A stretch of DNA of 64,000 bases from Steinernema hermaphroditum (Eukaryota > Nematoda > Chromadorea > Rhabditida > Steinernematidae), in NCBI GenBank assembly GCA_030435675.1, contig CM059624.1, positions 16,020,769 to 16,084,768 on the forward strand, written 5' to 3'. Positions 46,656 through 59,500 of the stretch are shown here, one piece after another. The notes under the pieces are model-generated. The model saw only the letters and a program-made list of their open reading frames with translations, was not told the origin of the DNA and ran no database searches. Numbering within the stretch: position 1 is the first letter of the stretch; each line of letters starts with the position of its first letter. Both the position numbers and the translations under genes were made by a program.

Positions 46656-48328
46656 ATGGTCTTCGCCGTGTTCCTCGCCTCTTATCTCACCGTTTGTGTT
46701 GGCATTGTCGGCCTGATCATCAACGTCAATGTCGCCTTGGCTGTTAGGAAGTGTCGCAATTTTGGATATGCTTTTGGAACGCTTTGCCTTTCGCAGACCA
46801 TTTCTAACATTGGAAACTGCTTGGTCTTTTCCTTCCTGACTGGAGGCATCACTCTCGTGTAAGTAACTCTTATAATGCCATAGGCTTAGGCGACGCTATG
46901 TTTGGCCTTTATTTCACCTCGTAAATTTTTGTGACTTGAAGATCTAGTTGAGCGCTTCTTTCAGATCATCGTACTTAAACCATCTCTGAGCAACTGATAT
47001 GTGCTGTCAGTTCAAATCTAGGCCAATATCGTAGGCGCGTCCAGCCCTTTGACTTAAAGAGCGTCCTATCGGGTTGTGTCATTGAAAATGGCGTTTGTGA
47101 AACACTCCCTAAGTCCACACTAGTTAGTGATAGATCCCTATAGATTTATACACTGTTGAGGCAACTTTATTTTGTCAAGCCAAGCCACTATCCTTCGCAG
47201 AACACACTAACCTTTCTGATCCACACTTGTTCCTTGCCATCCAGAATGACATGAGTGGAAAGCGTTTTAAAAAAAGCGCACTTTCACTGAAATTATGCAC
47301 CATCTTCAGTGTAGTAACCCATTATAATGAGATGACAGAATTCTACACACGAAGTAAACCCAGTCATATAAGAAGTCTAAGGCCTTGCGAAAAAGAAAAA
47401 CCAGAGCCACACCCAGAGTCACTGAGTCAGTGTGGTATTTCGCTGAATTCTGTCCAATTTTAGGAACTCCGACTGGCATTACACATACGTAGGCCGTAGG
47501 TCAGGTCAACTTCTGGTCTTCTTCTGGGAAGCGTCGATATTTGCTCATCTTTCGCTGGCTATAAACAGAGCCATTGCAGTGAACTTCCCTCTTAACTATG
47601 TGAAACTGTTCAATAAAAGACGGACAACTAATGTCATTGTTGGCATTATTTGGATTATAGCTGCAGCACAAGCTCTTCCTTATAGTCTTCGTAAGTTATT
47701 TCTCATCTTCTCCTCCATCGCGGTCGTTTTCAGCTGCCTGTTCCATGCAGTTCAACCCTGAAACATACACCTATTCCCCGGTCGATAGTCTCTGTGGTCG
47801 CCTAGTTTCACGCTACGGTGATTTATACGTCTCCATTATCGTACTTTTCACTATTGCGGTGCTCGATGTTTCGTCGCTCTTTCGGCTTCAAAAAGTCCAA
47901 AAACAATTCGTTGACCATAAGAGTGGGAAAGAACATCGATTGTTTTATCAGGTAATAGTAATTATTGTATCCTTAAGCTATAAACTTTCGTCTAGGCTTG
48001 CGCTCAAAGCACAATCCTGATGATTTGCGAATGTTCTTATTTCTACTTCAGTACGATAAGTGACAACCTATGGTTTCGATTTGCAACAACAACATTTGTT
48101 TGGGTTGCCACGCACTGCCTCGATGGGTAAGTCCACACTTTAAACATTTCATATCTAAATCTACCATGAACAAAATGAAAGTTATTACTGTCGTATTTCA
48201 GAATCGTCGTGATCGCCTTCAGCCGAGAGATTCGTCGCATTATTTGCAGAGTGGAAAAGGTGGCACCTGCCCGGCAGCTAGTGTTCGCAACCTCGGGAGC
48301 GCATACGACACCTTCACGAAAATTCTAA
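46656..48328 (+). CDS. Srx-like 7TM chemoreceptor H (first intron lost)
   Basis: Exons 46656-46858, 47464-47690, 47734-47951, 47996-48126, 48202-48328; 906 nt, 301 residues. The first exon is 203 nt, which equals the usual 14-codon exon 1 plus the invariant 161-nt exon 2, so intron 1 seems precisely lost. Start MVFAVFLASYLTVC, then VGIVGLIINVNVALAV; YAFGTLCLSQT; DWHYTYVGRRSGQLL; TM3 ends LSLAINRAIAVNF; CSMQFNPETYTYSP; RLFYQACAQSTIL; TM7 then VVIAFSREIRR. Intron 2 is 605 bp and AT-rich. Upstream alternatives for exon 1 cannot be excluded. Chemosensory GPCR by family. Confidence 0.84.
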
Positions 48329-48344
48329 AATAAGTGCTCACGAA

Positions 48345-48880
48345 ATCAAGCGTCTTCTATTCGTGCCCCTAGCGATCGGTCGGGTCGTCCGCTCGCTCTC
48401 TCTCTCTCTCTCTGAAGTTGAGTGAGCAGTCATTCTGGGCCCTCAATGATCGAGAAAACGCCAGTCATTACGTTCCAATCCGTTGTGGCTGGTAAGCGGA
48501 AAAAGGAAGAGAAGCAGATCTTCGTTGTGCATTATGAGGTATCTTCATGTTGAATGTCAGTAATGGCATGGTGAATAAGTGAATGAAATGAACTATATGA
48601 TAGATATGAAGAATAACTCGAATCACGCAGAGTCTTCCATTTATCTAGATAACGCTCGATCGAGTGATATATGTATTCTTTATCGGCCTTGTTGCGTGCA
48701 ATGATCACTCCGGCTCCCAGAAAGCTTAAGAGCACTTTGCCCCAGTTCCATTATCCTGGCCACTCTTCACCGCCAAACGATTTCCCAGCACCGCTCACGC
48801 AAAACGCTGAAGATTCGCTACATTTCCGACGATTACCGAAGCGAGAATGTTCGTTATGCTCAACCGTCACGGCTTCACTC
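48345..48880 (-). repeat. Dispersed GC-rich repeat family, two minus-strand pieces
   Basis: 48345-48510 is the reverse complement of the right half of the 17620-18030 copy (GCGATCGGTCGGGTCGTCCG), with an inserted CT microsatellite. 48685-48780 (GCAATGATCACTCCGGCTCC) matches the centre. An unrelated AT-rich insert of about 170 bp separates them. Confidence 0.55.
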
Positions 48881-49596
48881 TGGTTTAGACGCCCGCAGAA
48901 ACTGATATATCAAGGTATCTGAGGTTAAAGTGATCGAAACAAGCTAACATCCTGTTTGCTTATGTCCTAGACCTAGGCTTGGCTTAGGTTCCTTTTTTCC
49001 TTAGGCCCATTCTTGTGGATTAAAAGTCATGTAGTCTTGGTAGCGAGAATGGGCGGTCTTGTCATGTAATCGGTGTGTCTTCCATGTTGCACAAAAATGT
49101 TACATAGTGCATATCACTGATGCAAACTTTATGTAGTGTATTGCCGGACCGTTCTCTTCCTAGTGGTACATTACTTTCACGCAAGTGGATCCGTAAATTG
49201 GTTCATCTATGTGTGTTGAAACAAGCACTTAAAAACTGCTTAGCTCATCGCCTCTTACGTACACGCAATTAACATGATTTCCTGACACGCGCCACATTTG
49301 TGACTCACTTATCGGCTATTTACCCACTTACACAAATCCTCTCTAATGCTGCAAAAGCGGCACACTTAACACGCCGCTTAGCAGCGCTACAACTCGACAG
49401 GCCGACAAGAGTCAGGATGTGCGATTTCTGAAGGGTCGCCAGAGACTTCTGTGCTCGACAAGAGGCTAGAAGAGGCGCCGAAGTGCGTGAGGATGTCGGC
49501 GCGCTGGTAGAACGCCGCTGTTTGTTGTATATCTAAAACAAACACGCGCGCATCCCATCCACCTCATCGTTCGGCTCTCATCGCGGAGCATAGCTT
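48881..49596. other. Intergenic, probable upstream region of the next gene
   Basis: No coding signal. GC content rises from about 49370, and short pyrimidine and CG-rich phrases appear before the start at 49645. Confidence 0.35.
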
Positions 49597-49641
49597 ATGA
49601 ACGCCGAAAACACGGCTGCTTCTCGACGGCTGCTCCCCTAG
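49597..49641 (+). promoter_or_regulatory. Short upstream ORF (14 codons plus stop)
   Basis: ATG at 49597 opens MNAENTAASRRLLP and stops at 49639-49641, three bases before the ATG of the next exon. If transcribed in the same 5' leader it could reduce translation of the main frame. Confidence 0.3.
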
Positions 49642-49644
49642 GCG

Positions 49645-50241
49645 ATGAGTTTCGAATCGTTGAACTCCTGCTCCGGCTCCAACGTCGCGCGTAAGTGTCG
49701 TCGGACGCGTTCCTCCTCGACTTCTCGACCCCCGCGACACCGATGTACTAATCTAATTAGCCCACTCAATGCAAACACTGATCCTCATCTACCCACTTCG
49801 CTATCTTGTAACATCGATCTTCATCGCTGTGCTACTAACCAACGTACTATGGGTGTTTCCAGAGAATCGAGCACGAATCGTCGGCAGAAGTGTAGGCTAC
49901 TTTTCATGGTGTGCTGTGACCTAGTGCCCTTTGTGTTCCTGAGACATAGTGTTTGAGGGTTTTAAGAATCGAGTTCTAAATATTCGATTAACCCTCGTGA
50001 AGCATGTGAAAGTCAATTATAGGTCTACTCTAGTTGAATCGTATAATCTGAGATTCTCTTAAATACCGTAACTCAGGAAAACGACTGTCTGATACATTAT
50101 TAAATTTTAGGGATCAAATACATCCGACAATGGCCATCAATCCACGTAGTTACGAACTCAGTTAAACGAACGATTTCTGGTCATGAGGATCTGACGACGA
50201 TTGGATTACGTGACACTCAACCGGTGCGCTTTGTGAAGAAG
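49645..50241 (+). CDS. 5' end of unidentified protein-coding gene (two exons, 3' unresolved)
   Basis: Exon 1 49645-49690 encodes MSFESLNSCSGSNVA and ends in a GTAAGT donor. Exon 2 50111-50241 follows a TTTTAG acceptor, ends in GTGAGA, and continues the frame: RIKYIRQWPSIHVV, then NSVKRTISGHEDLTT and DTQPVRFVKK. The join makes 59 in-frame codons, phase 0 at the end. The 420-bp intron is much longer than the 40-50 bp norm here. The amino-acid pattern looks genuinely coding, but I do not recognise the family. Further exons are not identified in the 14 kb that follow, so the gene either has long introns or is truncated. Confidence 0.5.
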
Positions 50242-53200
50242 GTGAGAATTTGAGTAACGCGAGTGCGATAGGTGTAAAGTGAATTGTTTAATCATCGCCG
50301 CCGCGATTGTTGCATACCAACATTACTGGAAGCATTTCGATAAGTACCCAGCAACTGTCTGGCGATCTAGTTGTTGTGTGCCGCCGCTGCGAAGGACGGA
50401 GATTGATGGGCATATCGCAAACTATGAGACCTGCATTAGCGATTAATTAAGAGCAGGAAGTTGAGCGATAGTGGTCAGATGGAGTACTCACGTGCTAACA
50501 TAAGTCATCAGTTGTTAGGCATTCATTTTTTTTCATGTAAATCCGGGTCAATTGGAGTGCAATTTACCAGATCTATCTATGAGGTACAACTCAGTAGTGG
50601 GGGCCTCGGTAGTCTGATTCTGAAAAAAAGACATTTCGAAAGACACAGAAAGCCATTTTGAAACGAAGGACTCCTTTATTTTTAGAGGGCATAATCAGTT
50701 TAACCTCCGCGGATTGGAACTCGACCCCCGAATTTGGTGGTTCTTGGATGAACCGAGTTGAGCTTTCAGCGTCTAATCCAGCCATTAGAACACCTTGCGC
50801 ATTATTAAAAGGCAACATGTTTTTCCCGTGTATTCAGTCGGCCGTTAAATACTTGACGGTTACTTCCTGTCATGTAATTGGCCATATACAATTGCGTTAT
50901 CGGCGTTATCAGAGATCACAAATGCTCTATTGAGTTTCTCAGTGACGTATCTTATATCTTGCGATAGGTATTTAGATCCAAACAAAATAGAAGCGCTCAC
51001 GGTATCTGTTTTCCCTCTGAACAATGATTCATAGGCCATTATGTTCGTCAGGCGCAGGTCTTATCCTCGATTGCGCCACTAATGAGCTCATAGAAAGTAT
51101 TTCCGTGGGACGGCAAGAGGCATGTACGTAGTTTAGCACAATCGATGGCGTCTCTTTTTAGGGGATACTGAGAAAGCGGAAGATAAGAGTGATCTGTAGC
51201 ACGATTTCGCTGACGCACAGAAAGTACAAAAAATTCTGGTGATCAGGCTCGCGATCAGGATCAATTTTAGCAAAAAGCATAGCAAAGTGCCGCTTTCATC
51301 CTTGGTTTCCCCAACTCTGAGCACAACTGAGATCGTACGTTGAAATCCTTGAGACTTTGACGCTGATAAGATTGTCATGACTTGAAGGATCTTTTCGAAC
51401 TAGGTGGAATGCTTTTTTGGCAAATAGGCACAGCCCGAGTCAGAAAACGGGTCAAAATCGTTAAATCGAGCAGTGTTTAACAGTTTTGTGATTCCTGCTT
51501 ATTTTTCCTTCTTTCTTAGGCATTCTCCAGTCTTTTCTTACCTAGTTTTTACCGAGTTTATGCTCCAGAATCACCGGCTTACGCCGCCATGTTGGAGTCG
51601 AAGACGGCGATCCGATTCGTTTGCATGTGCACGTTTACATATGAGAGGCCAAGAGCTGATTCCGTTAGAGGCGCGGTGAAACACAACGAGCAGAGGGGTT
51701 CGGCAGGCAGCCAGACGTCGCAGATTCAGATAGTGTTCGGCAGCTTTCAGGCGTAGAGATCAGTCCGGAATAGGTGCGGCGGTGTGGGCGTAGTGGAATC
51801 TCATCATTCGAGCAGTTGGCGATGTGGGCTTCGGGATCTCAGCGAGACTTTGGCTTCTCCAGGCAGCGCAAGTGATCGGTCGTATTCTTGGGGAAACGAT
51901 GGAACTACAGCTCCCTCAGGTGTTCTTGGGCCATTCACCGCCGACACAAATGAAGGACCGTTTTTTTCTTAGTTCAGTCCAATCTCGATTTTCTAAGTGC
52001 CCGTTATTGTACCGCTCCAACCTTTGTTTGTGCCCAAAATCACACAGTTACAAATAACACATATAAAATTGGAACAAAATTCAAAATTTGGTATCCTTAA
52101 TAATGCAAGCCGAATTTGCTAGGTTAGTCATTTCATGCGAAAATTTTGTGTACACCTTCAGTTAACAAATGTTGTCGGAGAGATCGGTGCAATGTGGTTT
52201 GCTACACGATAAGTTCTAGCAGAATCTCTCAAAGTGAACAAGTCGTTCATGATTGGTATAGAGGTGAACCACAGAATACACCTCCTTAGAGAGATTAATC
52301 ACTTTTAACACGTAGGCGTATTACTTATTCTTTTCTTCTGTAAATAAATGGATAAAGAACATCTGTGGTGTACCTTTTTGTTGTAATTTTTTAAAAAGTC
52401 CATTTTCTGCAGAAACGTTGCATTTCCACTCCTTGATCTCTGCACAACTCGTTGTTTTCCTACGTCACAACAACTGTTCAACGAGTTTTTCCTTTATTAT
52501 TAATCACCGATTCAATGGCCCCCTGCTGTTATGTGTTTTTCGCTTTCTTTTCCAAGGCTCCGCTCGAATACATCCAATAACCCATCAAACGACCAACTTT
52601 TTATAGTTCTGACCACACGATACTGCTTTCGCCACACAACTGTGGCCGTGAATTTCGAGGGACAACAGCGATAAAATGCCTAAGTGCTAATTAGTCTTAT
52701 CGTCGCCCATAAACATTTATCCGAGCGGGGATTGCGATGGCACCGGCAACTGTCCATCTTTCGGCGGGTCGCCCTCCGCCTCCTCCCTCGCCGCCGCCGG
52801 CATTCCTTCTTACACTCTTTTCTCGACACCACCGCATTTTATGATAATTGCCGATGAACTTTGGTTCGCCGCCCGACACGTGCGGTTTTATTGCGCAAGG
52901 GCCATTTTTTCGTCTGTTTTTGCCAGATATGCTCCTATGTTCAGGACCAAACATCTAAGCAATAATTCTTTGAAGATTTTCGCAATCTTTATCGCTTCTG
53001 TATGGTGGAATGTAATAGTTATGTGTGCTATGCTTGATACAGATGAAATTTTGAATGAAAAGTGCAACCCATTCTCGAAAAATCTACGCCAAAACGTCGC
53101 GAAAGGGTGCAATCGAAGTGAGATCAATTCTGCGCGTAGCCAGACGAAACAGCTCGGGTCTCGAGTCGTGTGGTAATCTTAAAATCACAAACATGCTTTC

Positions 53201-53259
53201 ACCCAAGCATCTGACTATCAGCTTCTTTCTCTCGGGCTTTATCTCACCATCCTAACATG
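50242..53259. other. Region without confident gene
   Basis: AT-rich, perhaps introns of the gene opening at 49645. A diverged copy of the dispersed GC-rich family lies at about 51560-51950. No exon with clear splice signals and frame was found. Confidence 0.35.
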
Positions 53260-53560
53260 TCAACTGAGCCGGCTCCGACTTGACTGGACACGGCTCGTTG
53301 ACTCCGGCTCGGCTTAGCATGTCTCAATCCGGGCTGACTCCGGCTCGTCTCCGTTTGGCTCCGAACAGGGGAAATTAGCGATCGTTCGTGGGGAGGGGAG
53401 CGAAGAGAGCGCAGACAACGAGAGACATAGGGGATGAGGCGGCGGGCCAAAGGCCATCCGATTTTCTCTGGTCATCTGCGCTCTCTTCGCTTCTCTCCCC
53501 ACGAACGGTCGCTATTGTAACGTCTGACTGCTAGTCGGCTCAGTTTCGGCTCGGATTCTG
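53260..53560. mobile_element. Foldback/MITE-like element
   Basis: Inner arms of 39 bp at 53377-53415 and 53475-53513 are about 92% complementary (AGCGATCGTTCGTGGGGAGG and its partner). Outside them are GGCTCCG/GACTCCGGCTC words on both sides in inverted arrangement. There is no coding capacity, so if mobile it is non-autonomous. Subterminal word repeats resemble hAT-type MITEs; superfamily not proven. Confidence 0.55.
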
Positions 53561-56500
53561 AAATTTCACCAATTTTGTTTTTGGTGCAAAATTTTTTCAT
53601 GTTTGCTCATTTCTTAATCCTTCCAAATTGGCCAAGTGAACCTCTTTATTTGCATGATAGATGTGACTCGACGATCGTATCCCAAGATTTCAAGATTTCC
53701 AACGTTGCAACGATAGTGATTTTCAATGAAAATATCAATAAAGTCCACGTACGCGCTAGGCGATCTTGCATGTTTATGTCAGATCCAAAATACAGATCGA
53801 CCCGGAAACAATACGTCTCAGGCCAGTCGTATCACTGGAAGATAGTTGTAACTTTTAATGTTCGGAGATGGGGTGATCGTGTTTAATTTATGTGTGAAGG
53901 TGTGCACTACGTGCACTTATCCTATGCGATGTTTCGAATTATTGAGTCGCCGAACATTTCCTTCGTCGCACGTTTTTGAGCAATCATAGTTCCGCATTTT
54001 GGCGTTGTTATATAAAAAAGGGACGGGCTGTCTACCGTACCAGTTTCTCTCCTATGAACATCAACTATTCATTGTTTACATGCTGCTGCAAAATTCTGTC
54101 ATTTCGAAAGGTCACTGATGAATTTTCAAATGACGCCCGCTTGACATTTGCGCATTATGCCTCATTATATTCCTTCAAAAAGACATCAACAGAATAATTG
54201 GCTAGGCCTCTTTCCGTGGGCATATGATTAACGCTTCATTAGAAATGCACGATGCGGGCTGCCAAAAATAGTCTCTTGATTATCTCTTTTAATCTCGTGC
54301 AGTAATGTGGTTTTTCTCCTATTTTCTTGTTTTTCACTTCCTACACGACAGAAAGATGAATGTAAAAAGTCTCAAATTCGAAGCGAGTCGTTTTTCAAAC
54401 GTGTCTGTGGTCGTCTTGTTTATATGCTCGTTTCCCCAAATCGACAAGTTGATTTATGGCCTTGTAAGTGTTGCTATCATGAGCGTCGGCGGCAGACGGT
54501 CGTTGTTTTCGAGGAAAAAGTACAAGAATATGAATGGAGTTCGGACTTCCTTATCTGCTTTTTAAAAACATGGTTGTCTATGGGCTGTTCGCTTGTGTCC
54601 CCAGCGATTGGTGGGGTCGTTCTCTCAGAAGTGAGATGAGAGGGCTGTCTGAGGTTCGCCGAATGAGTTGAGTCAGTGGTCGATCTTGGCTGACGCTGTT
54701 GGTGCAATGATCGACCCGGCTCCCAGAAGACCTGGAGCATCATAATACCGTAGTTCCATCCACCTGACTACCACCGCCGCCCGACTACGCACGCCATAAA
54801 GCTATAAAATTTGTGGATTTACAATCTAGATTTAGGTTAATGTTCATTCTGGAAAGCCGATCCATTAGAACGTAGATAACATAATGACACCCGTCACTTA
54901 GTTGCACTTCTTTCACACGCTGACCTTGCTAGTAATAACCTCAGACAGCTATGTCGTAACATGGATTTTATGTAAACCTTCATCAAAAGTTGGCCTAGAA
55001 CCACTTTTCTTGTTTGAGTTCTGGTCCATATGATTCGTGAATCATTTGCATTGCGAGCTTGATCATAAGCCGTATATAAACTAGATGTAAACTGTATATG
55101 ACATCATGTTACCAAGAGATGTTTGCAAAACCTCCACGAGAAGCATCTCCTATGGAAACGATGTCAGCATGAAATCGTAAGCCGGCGGGCATTGTTTTAT
55201 TACGTTTTCGTGTCACGTGTCCCCCAACAAGGCTCTGAAGTATAGAACGTGTTTACAAGTTCTCGTGAGTACGACCCGATTCCCAACGGAGTAATTCGTG
55301 ATCTTGAATAGAGGAGTGGAACTCTTGTCGAACTAATCTGGAACGTACCAAATAACGTTTTTATAGTCCTGTGATCTCGTAGGAACTTCAACTTTGTAAT
55401 AATTTGCCCATCAATGGCCTTCCCAGCCTTCGATCCCCTGAGACTCTGCCAGTCTTAAGAAAAACGCGATAACGCCGCCCTCTCCTGTGTCATTTTTACC
55501 GCGACAACTCGTTCGCCGCCACCGAAAGAAAGCGGTATGCCAGATTTTGCATAGCTTACGTATTTTTGCTGGCACTCTAAGTTGAACCAAAAGGACGTTC
55601 CTTGATTGGTTTATGGACCAACCGACACGGTCCGGTCCACGTTTAGCGCAGATCCGTAAGCGTCTTGCGCTTCTCGCAACGATGCTTTCCCTTTTCTTTT
55701 TTTACCTTCCTGTTGCAGCCAGGTTTCTCACAGGCTTTGTACATGCTGCTGGTGATTGAGATTGCTGGAGATGGTTCTTCATCCACAGCGATGCGTAACT
55801 TCGCTCGTGGCCCCCATCGCAGTGGCTAGCGAGCAATTGTGAAGTGACTTTAAGTACTTTCAGATAGTGGTTACAAAATTGTTCCCCAAACATGGGTAAG
55901 CGTTACTTTAAAATATGGTTCGCCGAACCGATGCCGCTTCTTGATTTGAATCTTGCCCGTAGCGCACTTCTAAGATTATTATGCTCCTATAGGTTGTCCA
56001 GTGGTATTAGTGCCGCTGCCTGTGATATTTTCCAATCTCAAGGTGGGCAAATATGAAAGTGCGTCGATTCCGACTTTTGGACTACTTGAACGCAAGCGGT
56101 ACTACGATTGCCCTCTGTTTGATTACCTTCTTCACGGACGATGTTCGCGCCTGATTTTAGAAAGTTTGTGTTGACATAGCGTCTAGAGGGTGATTTATCA
56201 AGTGTCTTTTTCTTTTAAAGAGGAGGATAAGATCACATCGGGGCAGGCCTACGGTACTTAGTGATTGGGTTTGAATCGGTTCTTCTTTCAGTATTTTACT
56301 TGCTTCGACATGGCTTACCTGAAAGAATCTCAGTTGTGTAACTGGCAGGCCCGGCGGCCGCGTTCGCTGTCTGTAATCCAAAATTAGAAGTCATATTCAA
56401 TATGATTACTAGTGTGTCAATGCGTCATGCCTCTCTGATCCATCCGGTGCCTGTCCATGTTCATTACTTCTCCGGTTCATATCTCGTCTTATCCTCGTTT

Positions 56501-59500
56501 GATGCTTCGCCCCATGCCCTGCCCATGCCTCATCCGTTCCCTTATCCAAACATCGTCCTTTTCACGGCTCATGGCTCATTCCTGATTCCTCACCCCTTTC
56601 CGTTCTGAGGACCATGACCATCCAAAACCTCTTACATAGCTATCCTTTTCTACGTCGATGTCTCATCCAATGTTTCGTTCAGTCCATGCCTCACTTCTGT
56701 CTCGATGCATAAACTATCACCGGTCCAAACTCCATCTTATCAGATTAGGTGGAAGGTAGACGGAATTTGACGTAATGACCGTTTAAATTTCATTGACTCT
56801 CATCATCAAACGGAACCATTAAAACTTTTATTAGGATGGCTAAGATCAGCAGGTTTCTTGGGAACCTTTCATATCAAAACTTATAATCATGCTTCTATGA
56901 ATCTGGAAGGTATAAACATCAACTTTCCCCTGAAGTTGCGTTATCCTCAAGCCGATGAATCGCTCTCCTGCCCGGAACAAACGACTCATGATGCTGATGA
57001 TTGCACTTTTTAAATTTTTCGCGTGCCCAGGCCGAAATATGACGTCAAAAGTGACTAAATTTAATCCCATGCGTCGACCGCAATAACTTTTTGATGCCAT
57101 CTAATTCGCCGTTCAAAACAAGTTCGCCTCACAGAGCGCTGTATGCTCGGTGGCCCTTTCAGTTTAATCGCCGCATTCGCGAACACCACGTGACCCTCTT
57201 TTCATGCGGCCCTTGCACCTCGCGCCTATTCAAGGACTACTCTTTCAAACGCCCACCTTAAGGCTCCGTTTGACAGCTTGAATTGCCCAATCAGCGTACT
57301 CTTAGGAGAACGACCTTGCGCTAAAGGACAATCGGAATTGCATGATTCTTAGTTCCTTCTTGCACGTTTAGGACAAATTTCGGGTGGCACTATCGTTGGG
57401 GTGTTTATCGATTTGATCCTTTTGGATTTTTGTGAATTATCGGCTGTTATAATTTCACCTAGGAGTTGGGTCCCCGCCAAATCAACTAAAATCTTTGAAG
57501 TGTATTTTTGCGGAAAAATTTCCGAAATACCTAACAATGAAGAGCGTTGCAATTGTTGTATGATGCAGTGTTCTTTGAAAGCAATTACTTGATGTTTTTT
57601 ATTGAGGCACCACTTATTGTACTACATTAAACGGTACTCTTCATATAGGATTCAGGCCCAGATGGAAAACCAAATGGCCGGCAACAAAAAGTGGGCATTC
57701 TTCTTTTTGATGCCCTAAATATCGAAATCCAGGGGATTGGGATCGGGCGACATCATTGCCCGGGAGGTACGGGAGGGTCTTGATAATCATATTCAATATT
57801 ATACCTCGTGAATAAAATTGAGGCTGTGCCCATCGATATGAAACTAAACAGAGCACTTCTTAAGTGAGTCATGGATCCATCCACACCACTCACAAACCTT
57901 GACATATTACCCACACAGCCAGCATACTGTAGTCTCCATTGTAAAAAACGGGATTTCAGCCACCATATGATTCATAGGCATCTCCGTCTATCCCACACGT
58001 CATATCTCAAATTTCAGCCGCATACAGATGCCACCCTCGCCTCTTACCTGACTCATTTGTCATCTACAACTCATATCTTAACAGTCTATCCACCACTTTG
58101 CACTCTGAGGTGTGGGTGGAATCAGCCTCCGGCGTCAGGTGGGCCAACGTTGACAACACCCCATCGCAACTGTTCCTTTTGCGTTCCATCGACCAGTTCT
58201 CCTTTCATAACATGTTTTTTGTGCAATTTAAGCCGGTGCTTCTTACCGATTCCCGAGCAAATATTGTGCTCATTTGTGTTGGGCGCGTATCCAATTCTCG
58301 ACTGAAGCTCAATCCGTGTCCGTTTCATTGTTTAACTGCGATAATCACCGTCGCGCCCACGGATTAGGCACGCTCTGTTGACCGAAGTCCTCATCTCAGC
58401 AGTGCAAGCCTCTCTTCCGACCTCTTGCGACACTTGTTCTCTCCTCGTCCTTCACCGTTTTCTCATTTTCTATTAATGCCCATCCTACTTCAGTAGTTCA
58501 CCTCAAAGGACACCTCAATCAGTCTGGCTTTCATCGAAAATGGCCCTTGAAGAGAACTCAATTATCGCTCGTTTTCGGTGGTTTTTGACCTGAAGCAGGG
58601 CCTCGGCGTTTTGAGCGCAGTCGCAACTTTGCAGCTGATTGATGGTTTGCACGTTGGAATGTGCTTGAAGAGATCAGAGGGACCAAAGAATTGCGAAGCA
58701 GTTCGCGGCACTGTTTTTTGGATGGTGGGTGAGCTAGAGGGGTCGCCGCTGGCACAGTTTGGAACATTTGGGCGTGGGCTTATGTTTTTCGTTCTTTTAT
58801 TGTTTCCATGTTCTACGCACAGACTCCGGTGCGGTATGTTGTCTTCCGCTAGCTGGTCCTAAGAAACTATATTTCAAGAAGATTTGGCCTGATTTTGTTG
58901 TAAGTAACTTGAAGATGGAGGATATATAATGGGCGTAAACGCGTCAGCCCGCGGTTTGGGTGCCAGTCCTGAGGGCAGCGAAATACCAAATGACACGAAG
59001 TGCCTAACGGTATCACGAATAGATCAGCGGTTGACAAGATTAGTGTGCCTAAATTTTGCATTCTGCCCGAACCCGTATGGTGGCAGTGAACCAGTTGCTT
59101 TTGAACCCTCTCCTTTGCCACTCTTAACCGTTTTTCCTATCGGTCACGTCTTAATGCATAAAAATAAAATTTAATGTGCTAAAACTTCTATCAAATGTTC
59201 CATTTTTGGGAGATCCTATATGTCCATAAAGGTGGATCCGTAACGCTTGGTGTGACCCATAGGAGCAGCTTTTGATTCTTCAGTACTAAGCATTGAAGTC
59301 CTGGTTCAAGGATATTGCATAAATCGCAGCCTTCACTCGTATCAAACATTCCAATCTTTGTTCATAAAATTGTTTGTTGACGCTTTTTCCATTATACGCG
59401 CGTCACTCCGTAAAAGCAGAATTGAAAACACCCCATTTCCACTTCCTTGTTTTTGTTCGCCACCGTAATGAACTGGGCACAGCCCAAGTAAACAATACTC

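Noticed and set aside
58578..58862. 94-residue plus-strand ORF
   Set aside because: Partly protein-like, but the first codon is not ATG in a good context, it overlaps an equally open minus-strand frame, and no splice partners were found.
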